Part shown: positions 14,831 to 23,858 of the stretch, in pieces
Layout of the letters: the number at the start of each line of letters is the position of its first letter
How positions within the stretch are numbered: position 1 is the first letter of the stretch
Source of the DNA: a bacterium
GTDB lineage: Bacteria > UBP18 > UBA7526
DNA length: 64,000 nt
NCBI GenBank assembly: GCA_030615855.1
Contig: JAUWYL010000001.1
Location: 1 to 64,000 of the forward strand
Direction: 5' to 3'
Program-made: the position numbers and the translations under genes
Notes under the pieces: generated by a model
Databases searched by the model: none
What the model was told of the DNA's origin: nothing
The model's input: only the letters and a program-made list of their open reading frames with translations

Positions 14831-14987
14831 GTATCGGAATTTGAATAAATTCAATTCCGACCGCCCCTTACCCTTCGGGTCAAGGAGCGGGACTGCGATA
14901 GGCACTAGACCGATACGAACCCAGCCTCTTTGATAAAAGGGGCTGTCCGAAGGGAGATAGAGCATGAGTGAAACGAGTGCCTATCTG
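14831..14987 (+). ncRNA. Structured RNA-like leader element, copy 1
   Basis: GTATCGG (14831) pairs with CCGATAC, enclosing hairpins TCGGAATTTGAAT / ATTCAATTCCGA and CCGCCCCTT / AAGGAGCGG. A third hairpin follows, CAGCCTCTTT / AAAGGGGCTG. ATAGGCACT, inside the first helix, can pair with AGTGCCTAT beyond it, a pseudoknot that competes with a local GATAG/CTATC hairpin close to the start of the HTH gene. A second copy at 22209 keeps these helices, with T-A to C-G and T-G to C-G changes at paired positions. It is either a cis-regulatory RNA or a folded repeat. I do not recognise it as a known riboswitch. It fills most of the gene-free 14713-15009. Confidence 0.55.
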
Positions 14988-15009
14988 GTCTGGATTAGGA
15001 GAAGGGTCA

Positions 15010-15204
15010 ATGGCAGATAAGATAATGACTGTCAAAGAGGTGGCTAAGTATTTAGATATTCATCCCATGACCCTCTATAGGTTAGTTAGAGAAGGAAGGA
15101 TCCCGGCCTTTAAGGTCGGTGGTCAGTGGAGGTTCCAGAAGAGAGCCTTGGACAGATGGGTAGCCCAAAGCATAAATAAAAATTGTACTCCTGAGGGGAA
15201 ATAA
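15010..15204 (+). CDS. Excisionase-type helix-turn-helix DNA-binding protein
   Basis: ATG 15010 is chosen (AGGAGAAGGGTCA before it); the track's GTG 14968 would translate part of the structured element. The 64-residue product MTVKEVAKYLDIHPMTLYRL then REGRIPAFKVGGQWRF is a stand-alone MerR/excisionase-like HTH, a close relative of the C-terminal domain encoded at 14197. Its stop overlaps the next start (ATAATG), so it is translationally coupled to the HD-GYP gene. It may bind the same sites as its receiver-fused relative. Confidence 0.8.
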   Translation: MADKIMTVKEVAKYLDIHPMTLYRLVREGRIPAFKVGGQWRFQKRALDRWVAQSINKNCTPEGK

Positions 15205-16649
15205 TGGTTGAGTTAGCTAATATTTATAAGACAAAGAAAGAGAAAAAAGCCTTTCATCTCGTTTTTTTGGATGTAAGAATGCCGGGCATGGATGGGGTGG
15301 AGACCTGTAGGGCGATAAGGGAGATCGATCCCCGAATAATCATTATTATGATAAGCGCCTATGCGGTAGAGAAAGAGGTGAAGGAGGCTCAGAGGCTGGG
15401 TGCCCTGGACTTTCTCTCCAAGCCCTTTGATGTGAAGAGAATATTCAGTATCGTGGAGAGCGTGCAGAGTAGGAAGGGAATGAAAAGACAGAGGATTTTA
15501 GTGGTGGATGATGAGACCTACACCAGGGTATTCATGAAGGAACTCTTGGAAGGAAAGGGGCATGAGGTTGTCACCGTAGAGGATGGATATAAAGCACTCG
15601 AAGTTCTAAAGGGGGCTGTGACAATAGAGAGAAGGAAAGAGGTGGAGAGAAAGGCCTTAAGTTTTCGGGAAGGGGTCGCCCGGCTGGTGAGGGAGAGGGA
15701 GGAGAGAGAAAAACTCTCCCAGGCCCTCTATGATAAGGCAATAGTAACCGTAAAGAAGGTATTAAAAGAGGCAGAGGAAGGGAATATAGAGAGCGGCCAT
15801 GAGGTTAGCAAGATAGTGGAAGAGATGGTCGATTCCCTCTCTTCAGGAGATAATACCCTGGTCGTCCTGGTAAATAAGAGGACTAGCGAGGAGAACTACC
15901 TCTATACCCACTCAGTAAATGTCGCCATCCTCTCCATTAAGGTCGGTCTAGGATTGGACTATGGGAAGGATAAATTGATTGATTTAGGAGTGAGTGCCTT
16001 CCTCCACGATGTGGGGATGGTGAAGGTCATGGAGATTGCTAAATTACCCAGGAGGTTGACTCCCAGGGAGTATGAGAAGATAAAGAAGCATCCCATATAT
16101 GGGAAAGAGATCTTAGAAAAAGTGAGGGATATCTCAAAGTCAGCCATCCAGACCGCCTATCAGCAGCACGAGAGGCTTAGGGGCCAGGGCTATCCAGAAG
16201 GAATAAGAGCCTGTAAGATAAATGGGTATGCCCAGATCGTGGGCCTGGTGGATGTCTATGAGGCATTGACCCACCCTCGAGTCTATAGGAAGAGGTTCCC
16301 GCCCCATGAGGCCATGAGGATGATTGTTGACTCCTCAAGGGACCTCTTTTCCTTACACATAATAAAGGAATTGATGAGGGAACTGGGCACCTATCCCATA
16401 GGGAGCATAGTGAGATTGGATTCCAGAGAGATCGGGAGGGTCATTGGGGCCAATAAGCGTTTTCCCTTGAGGCCCAGAATACTCATCCTCTTCGACCGGG
16501 ATGGTCAGCGACTGAAGGAGCCCAAGGAGGTCGACTTAGTGAAGAGTGGTCTCCTCCACATAGTAGAGCCCATTGATGAGGAGAAGTTAGAGTCGGAATT
16601 GGGAAGGAGCGATTGGTGGATAAACCTCTGGCGAAGCGTGGGAGAGTGA
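15204..16649 (+). CDS. HD-GYP c-di-GMP phosphodiesterase with two partial receiver domains
   Basis: 481 residues. Residues about 17-90 are the second half of a receiver (VFLDVRMPGMDG, LSKPFD) without its acidic N-terminus. Residues about 93-136 are the first half of another (ILVVDDETYTRVFMKELLEG) without the phosphoacceptor. An HD-GYP domain follows: FLHDVGMVKVME, HPIYGKEIL, QHERLRGQGYPEG. HD-GYP enzymes hydrolyse cyclic di-GMP. The broken receivers look like the product of unequal recombination with 14197. A PilZ-like C-terminal part (IGSIVRLDSREIGRVIGAN) closes the protein. It sits upstream of exopolysaccharide export genes. Confidence 0.8.
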   Translation: MVELANIYKTKKEKKAFHLVFLDVRMPGMDGVETCRAIREIDPRIIIIMISAYAVEKEVKEAQRLGALDFLSKPFDVKRIFSIVESVQSRKGMKRQRILVVDDETYTRVFMKELLEGKGHEVVTVEDGYKALEVLKGAVTIERRKEVERKALSFREGVARLVREREEREKLSQALYDKAIVTVKKVLKEAEEGNIESGHEVSKIVEEMVDSLSSGDNTLVVLVNKRTSEENYLYTHSVNVAILSIKVGLGLDYGKDKLIDLGVSAFLHDVGMVKVMEIAKLPRRLTPREYEKIKKHPIYGKEILEKVRDISKSAIQTAYQQHERLRGQGYPEGIRACKINGYAQIVGLVDVYEALTHPRVYRKRFPPHEAMRMIVDSSRDLFSLHIIKELMRELGTYPIGSIVRLDSREIGRVIGANKRFPLRPRILILFDRDGQRLKEPKEVDLVKSGLLHIVEPIDEEKLESELGRSDWWINLWRSVGE

Positions 16650-16775
16650 GGTAGACGAATAAGGGAAACGGGGAATGGGTGAATCGGAGAAGGGATGAGT
16701 CATGCGTTGTGAGTTAAAACACAGCATGCAGAACACAAAATAAACTGACGAATTGAATAGAAGGTAGGAGAGATC

Positions 16776-17789
16776 GTGGTGCGGATGGCGGATTACTTCA
16801 AGAAGGCTCGAGGAGAAAAGAAAAAAGTTAAGAAAGAGGAGAAGCCCCCTGAGCCTGGGGTGAGCCTGGCCAAAATAGCCAAGGAGAAAGAGCCGGAAGA
16901 AAGACCAGAGACCATATACGAAGAGGCTCTCTCTTTGATAGAGAGGATATTGAAGGAGGCAGAGGAAGGAAGGATTAAGAGCCATCAGGATATCCCTCCT
17001 CTCATAGGGAAGATGGTCAACTCCCTGTCAAAGGGGAATGATGGCCTGGTTCTCTTGGCGAGCGAGAGGGCCACAGAAGAGAACTACCTCTATGCCCACT
17101 CGGTAAATGTCGCCATCCTCTCCATTGAGGTCGGCCTGGGATTGGGCTATGAGAGGGATAAATTGATTGATTTAGGAGTGAGTGCCTTCCTCCATGACGT
17201 GGGGATGGTGAAGGTCATGGAGATCGCTCAATTACGCAGGAGGTTGACGAAAGAGGAGTATGAAGAGATAAAGAAGCATCCTAAGTACGGGAAAGAGATA
17301 TTAGAAAAGATAAGGGAAATCTCAAAGTCAGCCGTAGAGACCGCCTATCGGCAGCATGAAAGGCTCAGGGGGCAGGGATACCCAGAAGGAGTAAAGGAAG
17401 AAGAGGTACACGAATATGCCCAGATAGTAGGCCTGACAGATGTCTATGAGGCATTAACCCACCCCAGGGTCTATCGCAAGAAAATGCCGCCCCATAAGGC
17501 GCTTGAGATCATTATAGATTATAGCGAGGATTTATTCGCTCCCCAGATGGTGAAGGCCCTTGTGGCTCAACTCTCCCTCTATCCTATTGGGAGCTGGGTG
17601 AGACTCAATACTGGAGAAGTGGGGAGGGTGACAGGAGCCAATAAGGACTCCCCTTCCCGACCAATAATAAATATCATTCTTGGTCCGGATGGTGAGAGAT
17701 TGAAAGAGGCCAAGAGACTGAATCTTCTCCAACATCACTACATATCTATTAAGGAGGCTCTTGATGAGGAAGAATTGGAAGAGAAATAG
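16776..17789 (+). CDS. HD-GYP domain c-di-GMP phosphodiesterase
   Basis: 337 residues, start GTG behind AGGAG. A charged N-terminal region without receiver is followed by an HD-GYP domain (SVNVAILSIEVGLGL, FLHDVGMVKVMEIAQL, QHERLRGQGYPEG) and a C-terminal segment (YPIGSWVRLNTGEVGRVTGA) typical of this family. It is a close paralogue of the HD-GYP part at 15204 and probably arose by tandem duplication. Its 3' end overlaps the export protein gene by 26 nt, linking c-di-GMP turnover to polysaccharide export. Confidence 0.85.
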   Translation: MVRMADYFKKARGEKKKVKKEEKPPEPGVSLAKIAKEKEPEERPETIYEEALSLIERILKEAEEGRIKSHQDIPPLIGKMVNSLSKGNDGLVLLASERATEENYLYAHSVNVAILSIEVGLGLGYERDKLIDLGVSAFLHDVGMVKVMEIAQLRRRLTKEEYEEIKKHPKYGKEILEKIREISKSAVETAYRQHERLRGQGYPEGVKEEEVHEYAQIVGLTDVYEALTHPRVYRKKMPPHKALEIIIDYSEDLFAPQMVKALVAQLSLYPIGSWVRLNTGEVGRVTGANKDSPSRPIINIILGPDGERLKEAKRLNLLQHHYISIKEALDEEELEEK

Positions 17790-20205
17790 TCTTGCCTTAG
17801 GAATATTGATCCTATGCCTCATGCTTTCCCTTTCCCTCTTTGCCCAGAAGAAAGAGATTCACCTCATTACGATTGAAGTCCAGGATATGAGGGAGAAGGC
17901 CGTAGTCTCCCTGGGTTCTGACGGAAGGTTAGCACACCGTGCCTTTCAGTTAAAGGACCCTCCCAGGCTGCGCCTCTACCTACCAGAGACCATCCTCACC
18001 TGGGAAGAGAAGGAGATATCCTATAAAGCGGGCCTGGTGAAGAGGATAGAGGCCGAGCAGTATAGTGAAAAGCCCCTCATCGTCAAGGTTGATATCTACC
18101 TTGCCTATCCCACCTCCTATGCCATAGAGGTGGATGAAGAATTGCTCACCTTAGAACTCGACAAGAGAGGGATCTTCACCCCAAAGGAACAGGCGAGAGA
18201 GGCTAAAAGATATTATAAAGAGGGGAAACGCCATTATAAGAGGAGAGAGTTTGAGGAGGCCATCTCAGATTTTGAGAAGGCACTGGACTTCGATCCTAAG
18301 TTAGTGAGAGCGGAGAATTATATCCAGAAGGCAAAGAAAGGGATGAGGGAAGAGGAGAGATTAGAGAGGGAGAGGCTTGAGCAATTGAAAGCCCAGGAGA
18401 TAGGGAAAGCAAAGAAGAGAGAAGAGGAGAGAAGAAGGGAGACCATTAAGAAGCACTATACCTTAGGGAAGGCCTTCTATCAGGAAGGGAAGCTCCAGAA
18501 GGCCATCTCCCAGTGGGATAAAGTACTAGCCCTAAATCCGAAACATAAGGGCGCCCTAAAATATAAAAGGAAGGCAGAGGAGGAATTAAAAAAGGTTATT
18601 GCTAAAAGGGAGGAAGAAAAGAGGAAGGGAAGGATAGCCCGTTATTTTGAAGAGGGGAGGACTTACTATGAGAAGGGTGAGTTTCCCCCCGCCCTGGCTT
18701 CCTTCGAAAAAGTACTAAAACTCGATCCCAAGAATAAAAGAGCCCTGGAATACCGAGAGAGGTGCAAGGTAGCATTGGCCAGAGAGGCTGAGAAGAGGAG
18801 GCTTATTGAGGCCCGTCTCCAGGAGAGGGAAGAGGCCTACTTAGATAAGACGCGAGAGGAGTTGGAAAGGAAGAGGAAGATAGAGGAACTGAAGGCTGCC
18901 CGAAAGGAAGCGAGAGAGATAGAAGAAGTGAAGATTGCCCGAAGAGTAGACGAGGCGCTTGGCTTGGAGGTAGAAGAGATAGAGGTGAGGGAACTCCCCA
19001 AGGAGACCCAGGTAATCATCATCCCTACGGGAAGAGTAGTCTATTCCTCCTTTGAATTGAAGGATCCTCCAAGATTGGTCATCGATATCCCGGATACTAT
19101 TTTGAAGTGGGAGAAGAAAGAAATGAAGGTAGAGAAAGGGGCCATTCAGAGGATAAGGTGTGGCCAGTTCCAGGAGGAGCCTCCCATCAGCCGGGTAGTG
19201 ATAGACTTCAAGGAGCCAGGAGTCGAATATCGGGTGGGGAGAGAAGAGGATAAGATCCTGGTAAGCATCGCCAAGCCTGAGGCTGAGAGGGAAGAGGTGA
19301 GGGAGAGGAGAGAGGAGGTTGTTCTTCCTATAAAGCCCAAAAAGCCTGAGGAATATATTATTGGGATTGGCGACCTGTTGGATATTTCTGTCTGGGGGTA
19401 TGATGAATTAGCCAAGGAGGTCACGGTGCGCTCGGATGGCAAGATATCCTTTCCCCTGATTGGGGATGTTCAGGCAAGCGGCCTCACCCCCAGTCGATTA
19501 GATAAGAAGATAACTAAAGGATTGACTCTCTATGTCAAGGAACCCCAGGTGACGGTCATTGTCAAGGAGGTGGCGGCTGTTCGACCAGAGGTGGTGAAGA
19601 AGAATAAGGTCTTCATCCTAGGTCAGGTTAAGAATCCAGGGATATATAGGTTCGCTGAGGAAGTGAGTTTCACTGAGGCCATCACCTTAGCAGGTGGGGT
19701 GACCGAGGCGGCCTCCTTTGAGAAGGTGACGGTTACCACAAAGGAAGGGAAGGTCATCCCTATCAACCTCAATCGATTACTCATCCAGGGGGATAAGAGT
19801 GAGGATATCATGCTTCAGGATGGGGATACCATATACATCGCAGAGGCCAAGAAGGTTCTCATCTTAGGTGAGGTTAAGAACCCTGGAGCCTATAATCTGC
19901 CTGAGAAGAAGATCGGAGTCTTAGGGGGGATCGTTGGCCTGGCAGGTAGCTATACAGAGGATGCGGTATTGAAGACCGTGGCCCTCTTGAGATGGAGCCC
20001 GGATCGTCCCCAGATGATCCTGGTCGATATGAAAAAGATCCTGCGCAAGGGAGAACTCCAGAGGGATATCACCCTGGAGCCCGGGGATATTATCTTTGTT
20101 CCCACAAGGGTTATTGCCAGCATCAATTATGTGATAAGACAGATCATGCCTTCTTTGAGGGCGGCAGAATGGATGGAGGAGTGGAGGAGATGGCCAGCAG
20201 AATAA
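17764..20205 (+). CDS. AMIN-TPR-AMIN-Wza/SLBB polysaccharide export protein
   Basis: ATG 17764 (GGAGG six bases before) is preferred to TTG 17761. 813 residues: signal peptide (LALGILILCLMLSLSLFAQ), AMIN domain (about 32-135), three TPR-like repeats (for example YKRREFEEAISDFEKAL and YQEGKLQKAISQWDKVLALN), coiled coil, second AMIN (about 415-500), Poly_export domain (YIIGIGDLLDISVWGYDELA) and two SLBB domains (VFILGQVKNPGIY, VLILGEVKNPGAY). Wza-type proteins form the outer-membrane export channel. AMIN domains bind cell wall or glycans. It is unusually long for the family (Wza is about 380), with the AMIN/TPR half as an addition. Confidence 0.9.
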   Translation: MRKNWKRNSLALGILILCLMLSLSLFAQKKEIHLITIEVQDMREKAVVSLGSDGRLAHRAFQLKDPPRLRLYLPETILTWEEKEISYKAGLVKRIEAEQYSEKPLIVKVDIYLAYPTSYAIEVDEELLTLELDKRGIFTPKEQAREAKRYYKEGKRHYKRREFEEAISDFEKALDFDPKLVRAENYIQKAKKGMREEERLERERLEQLKAQEIGKAKKREEERRRETIKKHYTLGKAFYQEGKLQKAISQWDKVLALNPKHKGALKYKRKAEEELKKVIAKREEEKRKGRIARYFEEGRTYYEKGEFPPALASFEKVLKLDPKNKRALEYRERCKVALAREAEKRRLIEARLQEREEAYLDKTREELERKRKIEELKAARKEAREIEEVKIARRVDEALGLEVEEIEVRELPKETQVIIIPTGRVVYSSFELKDPPRLVIDIPDTILKWEKKEMKVEKGAIQRIRCGQFQEEPPISRVVIDFKEPGVEYRVGREEDKILVSIAKPEAEREEVRERREEVVLPIKPKKPEEYIIGIGDLLDISVWGYDELAKEVTVRSDGKISFPLIGDVQASGLTPSRLDKKITKGLTLYVKEPQVTVIVKEVAAVRPEVVKKNKVFILGQVKNPGIYRFAEEVSFTEAITLAGGVTEAASFEKVTVTTKEGKVIPINLNRLLIQGDKSEDIMLQDGDTIYIAEAKKVLILGEVKNPGAYNLPEKKIGVLGGIVGLAGSYTEDAVLKTVALLRWSPDRPQMILVDMKKILRKGELQRDITLEPGDIIFVPTRVIASINYVIRQIMPSLRAAEWMEEWRRWPAE

Positions 20206-20234
20206 TCTCTGGGAAGTTTTAAAGGAGAAAAAAG

Positions 20235-22139
20235 ATGCCAAGATATGAGATGAGTTTCTACGATTACTGGAGGATTATCAGGAGGAGGCAGTGGGTCATC
20301 ATCCTATCCTTCATCGCTGTCTTGGGAACGACCATAGCCTTCACCCAGATGCAGATCCCCATCTATCGGGCATCAACGACCATCAAGATTGAGGAGCGCA
20401 AGTCAATGGCTGGCTTGCTTGTTGAATTATTAACCTGGGGCCCGGGGGATACCATGGCCACCTCAGCAGAGATAATCAAGAGTAGACCGATAATGGATGA
20501 GGTAGCTAAGAGGATGGGCCTGGTCACTGAGGCTGCTCCCAAGGAGGAGAGAGATAGGATAGCAAGCAGCCTCCAGGGAGCCGTCTCTGTGAAGAGGGAG
20601 GGAATGACCAATATCCTGCGCATCATGGCTACTACAGACAATCCCCAGAAGGCGATCAGGTTAGCAAACACTACAGTAGAGGCCTTCATCGCCTATAATT
20701 TTGAGGAAAGAAGAAAAGATGCTCGGATGGTGCGGAAGTTCATTGAGGAACAGTTAACAGGGGTGGAGATAAAGTTGAAGAATGCGGAGGAGGCATTGAA
20801 GGCCTTTCGGGAGAAGGGAAAGGGCGCCGGGGTTACTGGTGCCCTGACGGCAAGATTCATTGACCTCCGATTCAAGCTCTCCAGTCTCCTGCGTAGATAT
20901 ACTGAGAAGCATCCCGAGGTGATTAAGATAAAGGAAGAGATGGAAACCCTGGGAAAGGAGCTGAAGCTCGCCCCGGCAGAGGAGATAGAACTCACCAGGA
21001 TTATGAGGGAGGTATCGGCCAATGAGAGCCTCTATCTCATGCTCCAGAAGAAATTCAAGGAGGCCCAGATAAGAGAGGCGGAGAAGGTGGGGACGGTGAG
21101 CATTATCGATCAGGCAGTGGGAGCGAGCCTGGTCAGCCCCAATAAGAAGCTCAACTTCGGAGTGGGAGCAGTTATCGGTCTTATGTTAGGCCTCCTCTTA
21201 GCCTTTGTTACTGAGAGTATAGACACCTCAGTGGGGACCATAGAGGAGGTGGAGGCCTATCTCAAGATCCCGGTCTTAGGGGTCATTCCCCACATCCCGG
21301 AAGCACGGGAGGAGGTCCCCTTCTGGAGGAGGCATCGGGTCAAGGTCAAGGAGAAGGGCACCAGGCTCAGGGAGCAGCTCATCGTCCACTGGAATCCAAA
21401 ATCCACAGTCTCTGAGGCCTATCGGAGCCTCCAGACCAATATCGACTTCACCCGGATGGGGAAGAAGGGGGATACCCTGCTCTTCGTAAGCGCCGAGCCG
21501 AGGGAGGGGAAAACTTTAACCGTCTGTAATTGTGCCGTGGCCTTAGCCCAGATGGGGAAGAAGGTGCTCCTCGTAGAGAGCGACCTGCGCCGTCCGGTAC
21601 TCCATCGCATCTTTGGGCTGAAGAAGGAGCCGGGCCTGACAGACATCCTGATAAAGAAACTCAAGGCACAAGAAGCCATAAGGACTACCACGGATATCAT
21701 ATTGGGTGATCTGAAGATGGAGGAGGTATTGAAGACCCCGGGATTGGATAATCTAAGTGTTCTTACTTCAGGACACCTCCCTCCCAATCCCACAGAACTT
21801 CTGGGCTCTCCAGAGATGAGGGAACTGATAAGCGAATTCAAGACGAAGTATGATGTCATCCTCTTCGATTCCTCCCCCATCCTTCCAGTAACGGATGGCA
21901 CCATATTGGGTGCTCAGGTGGATGGGGTGGTCATGGTCTATCAGGTGGGAAGGGCCGCCCGGGGTGCTCTAAGGAGGGCCAAGGTGCAATTGGATAATGC
22001 CAAGGCCCATATCTTGGGCATTGTTCTTAATGATATCCGGGCAGCGGAGATGCGCCTCGCCCCCCACTACTACTACCGCTACCGATACTATGGAGAGAGA
22101 AAAAGAAGGGGCCTCTTCCGGAGGAGAAAGAAGGGCTAA
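20235..22139 (+). CDS. Wzz chain-length regulator fused to BY-type tyrosine kinase (Wzc-like)
   Basis: 634 residues. The Wzz N-terminus has a membrane helix (WVIILSFIAVLGTTIAFT), a periplasmic coiled coil, and a second helix (VGAVIGLMLGLLLAFVTE). The cytoplasmic kinase has Walker A SAEPREGKT, Walker A' VLLVESDLRRP, and Walker B DVILFDSSPILP. A C-terminal tyrosine cluster, HYYYRYRYYGERK, is the expected autophosphorylation site. With the Wza-like protein it forms the envelope-spanning export machine. Spacing to the upstream gene is 29 nt, with an AAAGGAGAAAA RBS. Confidence 0.92.
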   Translation: MPRYEMSFYDYWRIIRRRQWVIILSFIAVLGTTIAFTQMQIPIYRASTTIKIEERKSMAGLLVELLTWGPGDTMATSAEIIKSRPIMDEVAKRMGLVTEAAPKEERDRIASSLQGAVSVKREGMTNILRIMATTDNPQKAIRLANTTVEAFIAYNFEERRKDARMVRKFIEEQLTGVEIKLKNAEEALKAFREKGKGAGVTGALTARFIDLRFKLSSLLRRYTEKHPEVIKIKEEMETLGKELKLAPAEEIELTRIMREVSANESLYLMLQKKFKEAQIREAEKVGTVSIIDQAVGASLVSPNKKLNFGVGAVIGLMLGLLLAFVTESIDTSVGTIEEVEAYLKIPVLGVIPHIPEAREEVPFWRRHRVKVKEKGTRLREQLIVHWNPKSTVSEAYRSLQTNIDFTRMGKKGDTLLFVSAEPREGKTLTVCNCAVALAQMGKKVLLVESDLRRPVLHRIFGLKKEPGLTDILIKKLKAQEAIRTTTDIILGDLKMEEVLKTPGLDNLSVLTSGHLPPNPTELLGSPEMRELISEFKTKYDVILFDSSPILPVTDGTILGAQVDGVVMVYQVGRAARGALRRAKVQLDNAKAHILGIVLNDIRAAEMRLAPHYYYRYRYYGERKRRGLFRRRKKG

Positions 22140-22206
22140 GTCGCAGGTCGCAGGTCTTTAGGATTTAATATCTGCTCTAGGACCTGGCGACTTTGCGACT
22201 TTTTTT
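22138..22206 (+). terminator. Rho-independent-like terminator after the export genes
   Basis: AAGTCGCAGGTCGCAGGTC pairs with GACCTGGCGACTTTGCGACTT, with small bulges, and is followed by a run of seven T. It starts at the stop codon of the Wzc-like gene. The stem is built on a gtcgcag tandem repeat. Confidence 0.65.
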
Positions 22207-22208
22207 AT

Positions 22209-22410
22209 CGTATCGGAATTTGAATAAATTCAATTCCGACCGCCCCTTGCCCTTTCCCGCAAGGGACCCCGCTAGAGGCGGAGTCCCAACGGGACGCGGC
22301 GGGTCAAGGAGCGGGACTGCAATAGGCACAGAGACGATACGACCCAGCCTCTTTGACAAAAGGGGCTGTCCGAAGGAAGATAGAGCACGAGCAAAGCGAG
22401 TGCCTATCTG
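22209..22410 (+). ncRNA. Structured RNA-like leader element, copy 2
   Basis: It repeats the plan of the element at 14831: CGTATCG / CGATACG outer helix, the TCGGAATTTGAAT hairpin, the CCGCCCCTTG / CAAGGAGCGG hairpin (here with an extra nested GGGACCCCGC hairpin inserted in its loop), CAGCCTCTTT / AAAGGGGCTG, and ATAGGCAC pairing with GTGCCTAT across the outer helix. It lies between the terminator and the O-antigen-ligase-like gene. Paired-position changes relative to copy 1 favour RNA structure. It fills most of the gene-free 22140-22453. Confidence 0.55.
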
Positions 22411-22453
22411 GTTGAGGGGAAAGAGATTGATTAAAGAACCTGGCCAGATAAAT

Positions 22454-23791
22454 ATGAGGGCGATACTCTTATTCCTGCTCATCATTCTTCTTGCCCTCTT
22501 CATAGGGAGCAATGTCGTCAAACTTCCTCCCAGGATAATGATCGGCCTGGCCTGTGGGGTAATAATAGGCATCATTACCTTAGTGAGGACGGATATCGCC
22601 TTGGGGATCATAATCTTTAGCATGCTCCTATCCCCAGAATTAGCGGTGGCTGGGGTCCCGGGAAGGGCGGTGGTCATTCGGATAGAGGACTTTTTGCTCA
22701 TTGGGGTCATCTTTACCTGGTTGGCGAAGACAGCCATCAATAAGGAGTTAGGGTTATTGGTCCGCACCCCCTTAAACCTACCCATCATTGCTTATATATC
22801 AGTCTGTGTTCTATTTACTTTGAAAGGAGTGATCATCGGAGATGTGGCCTATCCTAAGAAGAGTCTATTCTATCTTCTGAAGTATAGCGAATACTTCCTC
22901 CTTTACTTCCTAGTAGCGAATAATATCAGAACTAAAAAAGAGGTAAAGAACTTTCTCTTCATCTTTTTAATCGTCTGTTTCATCATCTGCCTCTATGGCT
23001 ACTTCCAGATAGCCCAGGGGGTGACCAGGGTCACCGCTCCCTTTGAGGGACCGAAGGGAGAGCCCAATACCTTAGGGGGGTATCTTCTATTTATGTTCGC
23101 CATTGCTTCTGGCCTCACCCTATATAATCCTTCCCGGATGGGTCGCCGCTGGTCAGGGGCCTTGGCCTGCTTCATGATTCCTCCCTTTCTTTTCACTCTA
23201 TCCCGGGGTTCCTTCTTAGCCTTTCCCTTTATGTTCCTCACCCTTATCCTTCTGACCAGAGAGAAGAGGCTCATCCTCACCATAATATTGGTCTCCCTCC
23301 TCATCCTGAGTCCTATTATCCTTCCTCAGTCAGTAAAGGCGCGTATCGTATCTACCTTTAGAGGAGAGGTGCATACCATCGGACCCTTTCAGGCACCACT
23401 GGCTACCTCTGCCGGAGCGAGGGTGGAGAGCTGGAAGTATGTCTTTAGAATATGGAGGGAGCGACCCCTCTCAGGCTATGGGATCACGGGATTAGGCTTC
23501 ATCGATAGCCAATTTATGCGCACCATTGGGGAACTGGGCCTCATTGGATTACTGGTCTTCATCTGGCTATTGGTAGCCATATTTAGAAGTAGCCTGAGAG
23601 TCTATAGGAGAATTGAGGATCGCTTCTCTCAAGGGTTGACCTTAGGCTTCATCTCTGGCTTCATCGGTCTGGTCATCTTATCGATAACAGCCAATGCCTT
23701 CATCATCGTGCGCATTATGGAGCCCTTCTGGTTTATAGCGGCAATAGTCATGATGCTTCCCAAACTGGGAGAAGAAGAACATTTAGTTTAA
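22454..23791 (+). CDS. O-antigen ligase / polymerase family membrane protein
   Basis: ATG 22454 is used, since the track's 22193 start translates the structured element. About 445 residues with some ten hydrophobic segments (AILLFLLIILLALFIGSN, PIIAYISVCVLFTL and others) and the Wzy_C/WaaL pattern: a large loop with TLSRGSFLAFPFMF, GARVESWKYVFRIW, RPLSGYGITG and a late hydrophobic block. Such proteins polymerise or ligate polysaccharide repeat units at the periplasmic face. It has a separate leader from the export genes and is followed by an AT-rich hairpin. Confidence 0.85.
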   Translation: MRAILLFLLIILLALFIGSNVVKLPPRIMIGLACGVIIGIITLVRTDIALGIIIFSMLLSPELAVAGVPGRAVVIRIEDFLLIGVIFTWLAKTAINKELGLLVRTPLNLPIIAYISVCVLFTLKGVIIGDVAYPKKSLFYLLKYSEYFLLYFLVANNIRTKKEVKNFLFIFLIVCFIICLYGYFQIAQGVTRVTAPFEGPKGEPNTLGGYLLFMFAIASGLTLYNPSRMGRRWSGALACFMIPPFLFTLSRGSFLAFPFMFLTLILLTREKRLILTIILVSLLILSPIILPQSVKARIVSTFRGEVHTIGPFQAPLATSAGARVESWKYVFRIWRERPLSGYGITGLGFIDSQFMRTIGELGLIGLLVFIWLLVAIFRSSLRVYRRIEDRFSQGLTLGFISGFIGLVILSITANAFIIVRIMEPFWFIAAIVMMLPKLGEEEHLV

Positions 23792-23858
23792 AATTTTAGG
23801 CAATCTATTTAATCTCTTTGCGATTACATCTGCTTAACAATTGATAGACAACATAGTA

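Noticed and set aside
14831-14987. Known c-di-GMP (GEMM) riboswitch
   Set aside because: The helices and conserved loops do not match what I know of GEMM-I or GEMM-II, although the context would suit.
14968-15009. Start of the HTH gene at GTG 14968
   Set aside because: These codons are part of the structured element; ATG 15010 has its own RBS and gives the normal domain start.
21419-21904. 161-aa minus-strand ORF
   Set aside because: Shadow of the tyrosine-kinase domain, in which Walker and Tyr motifs are clear.
22193-22453. N-terminal 87 residues of the O-antigen-ligase-like ORF
   Set aside because: They translate terminator and structured-element DNA; the first membrane helix starts right after ATG 22454.
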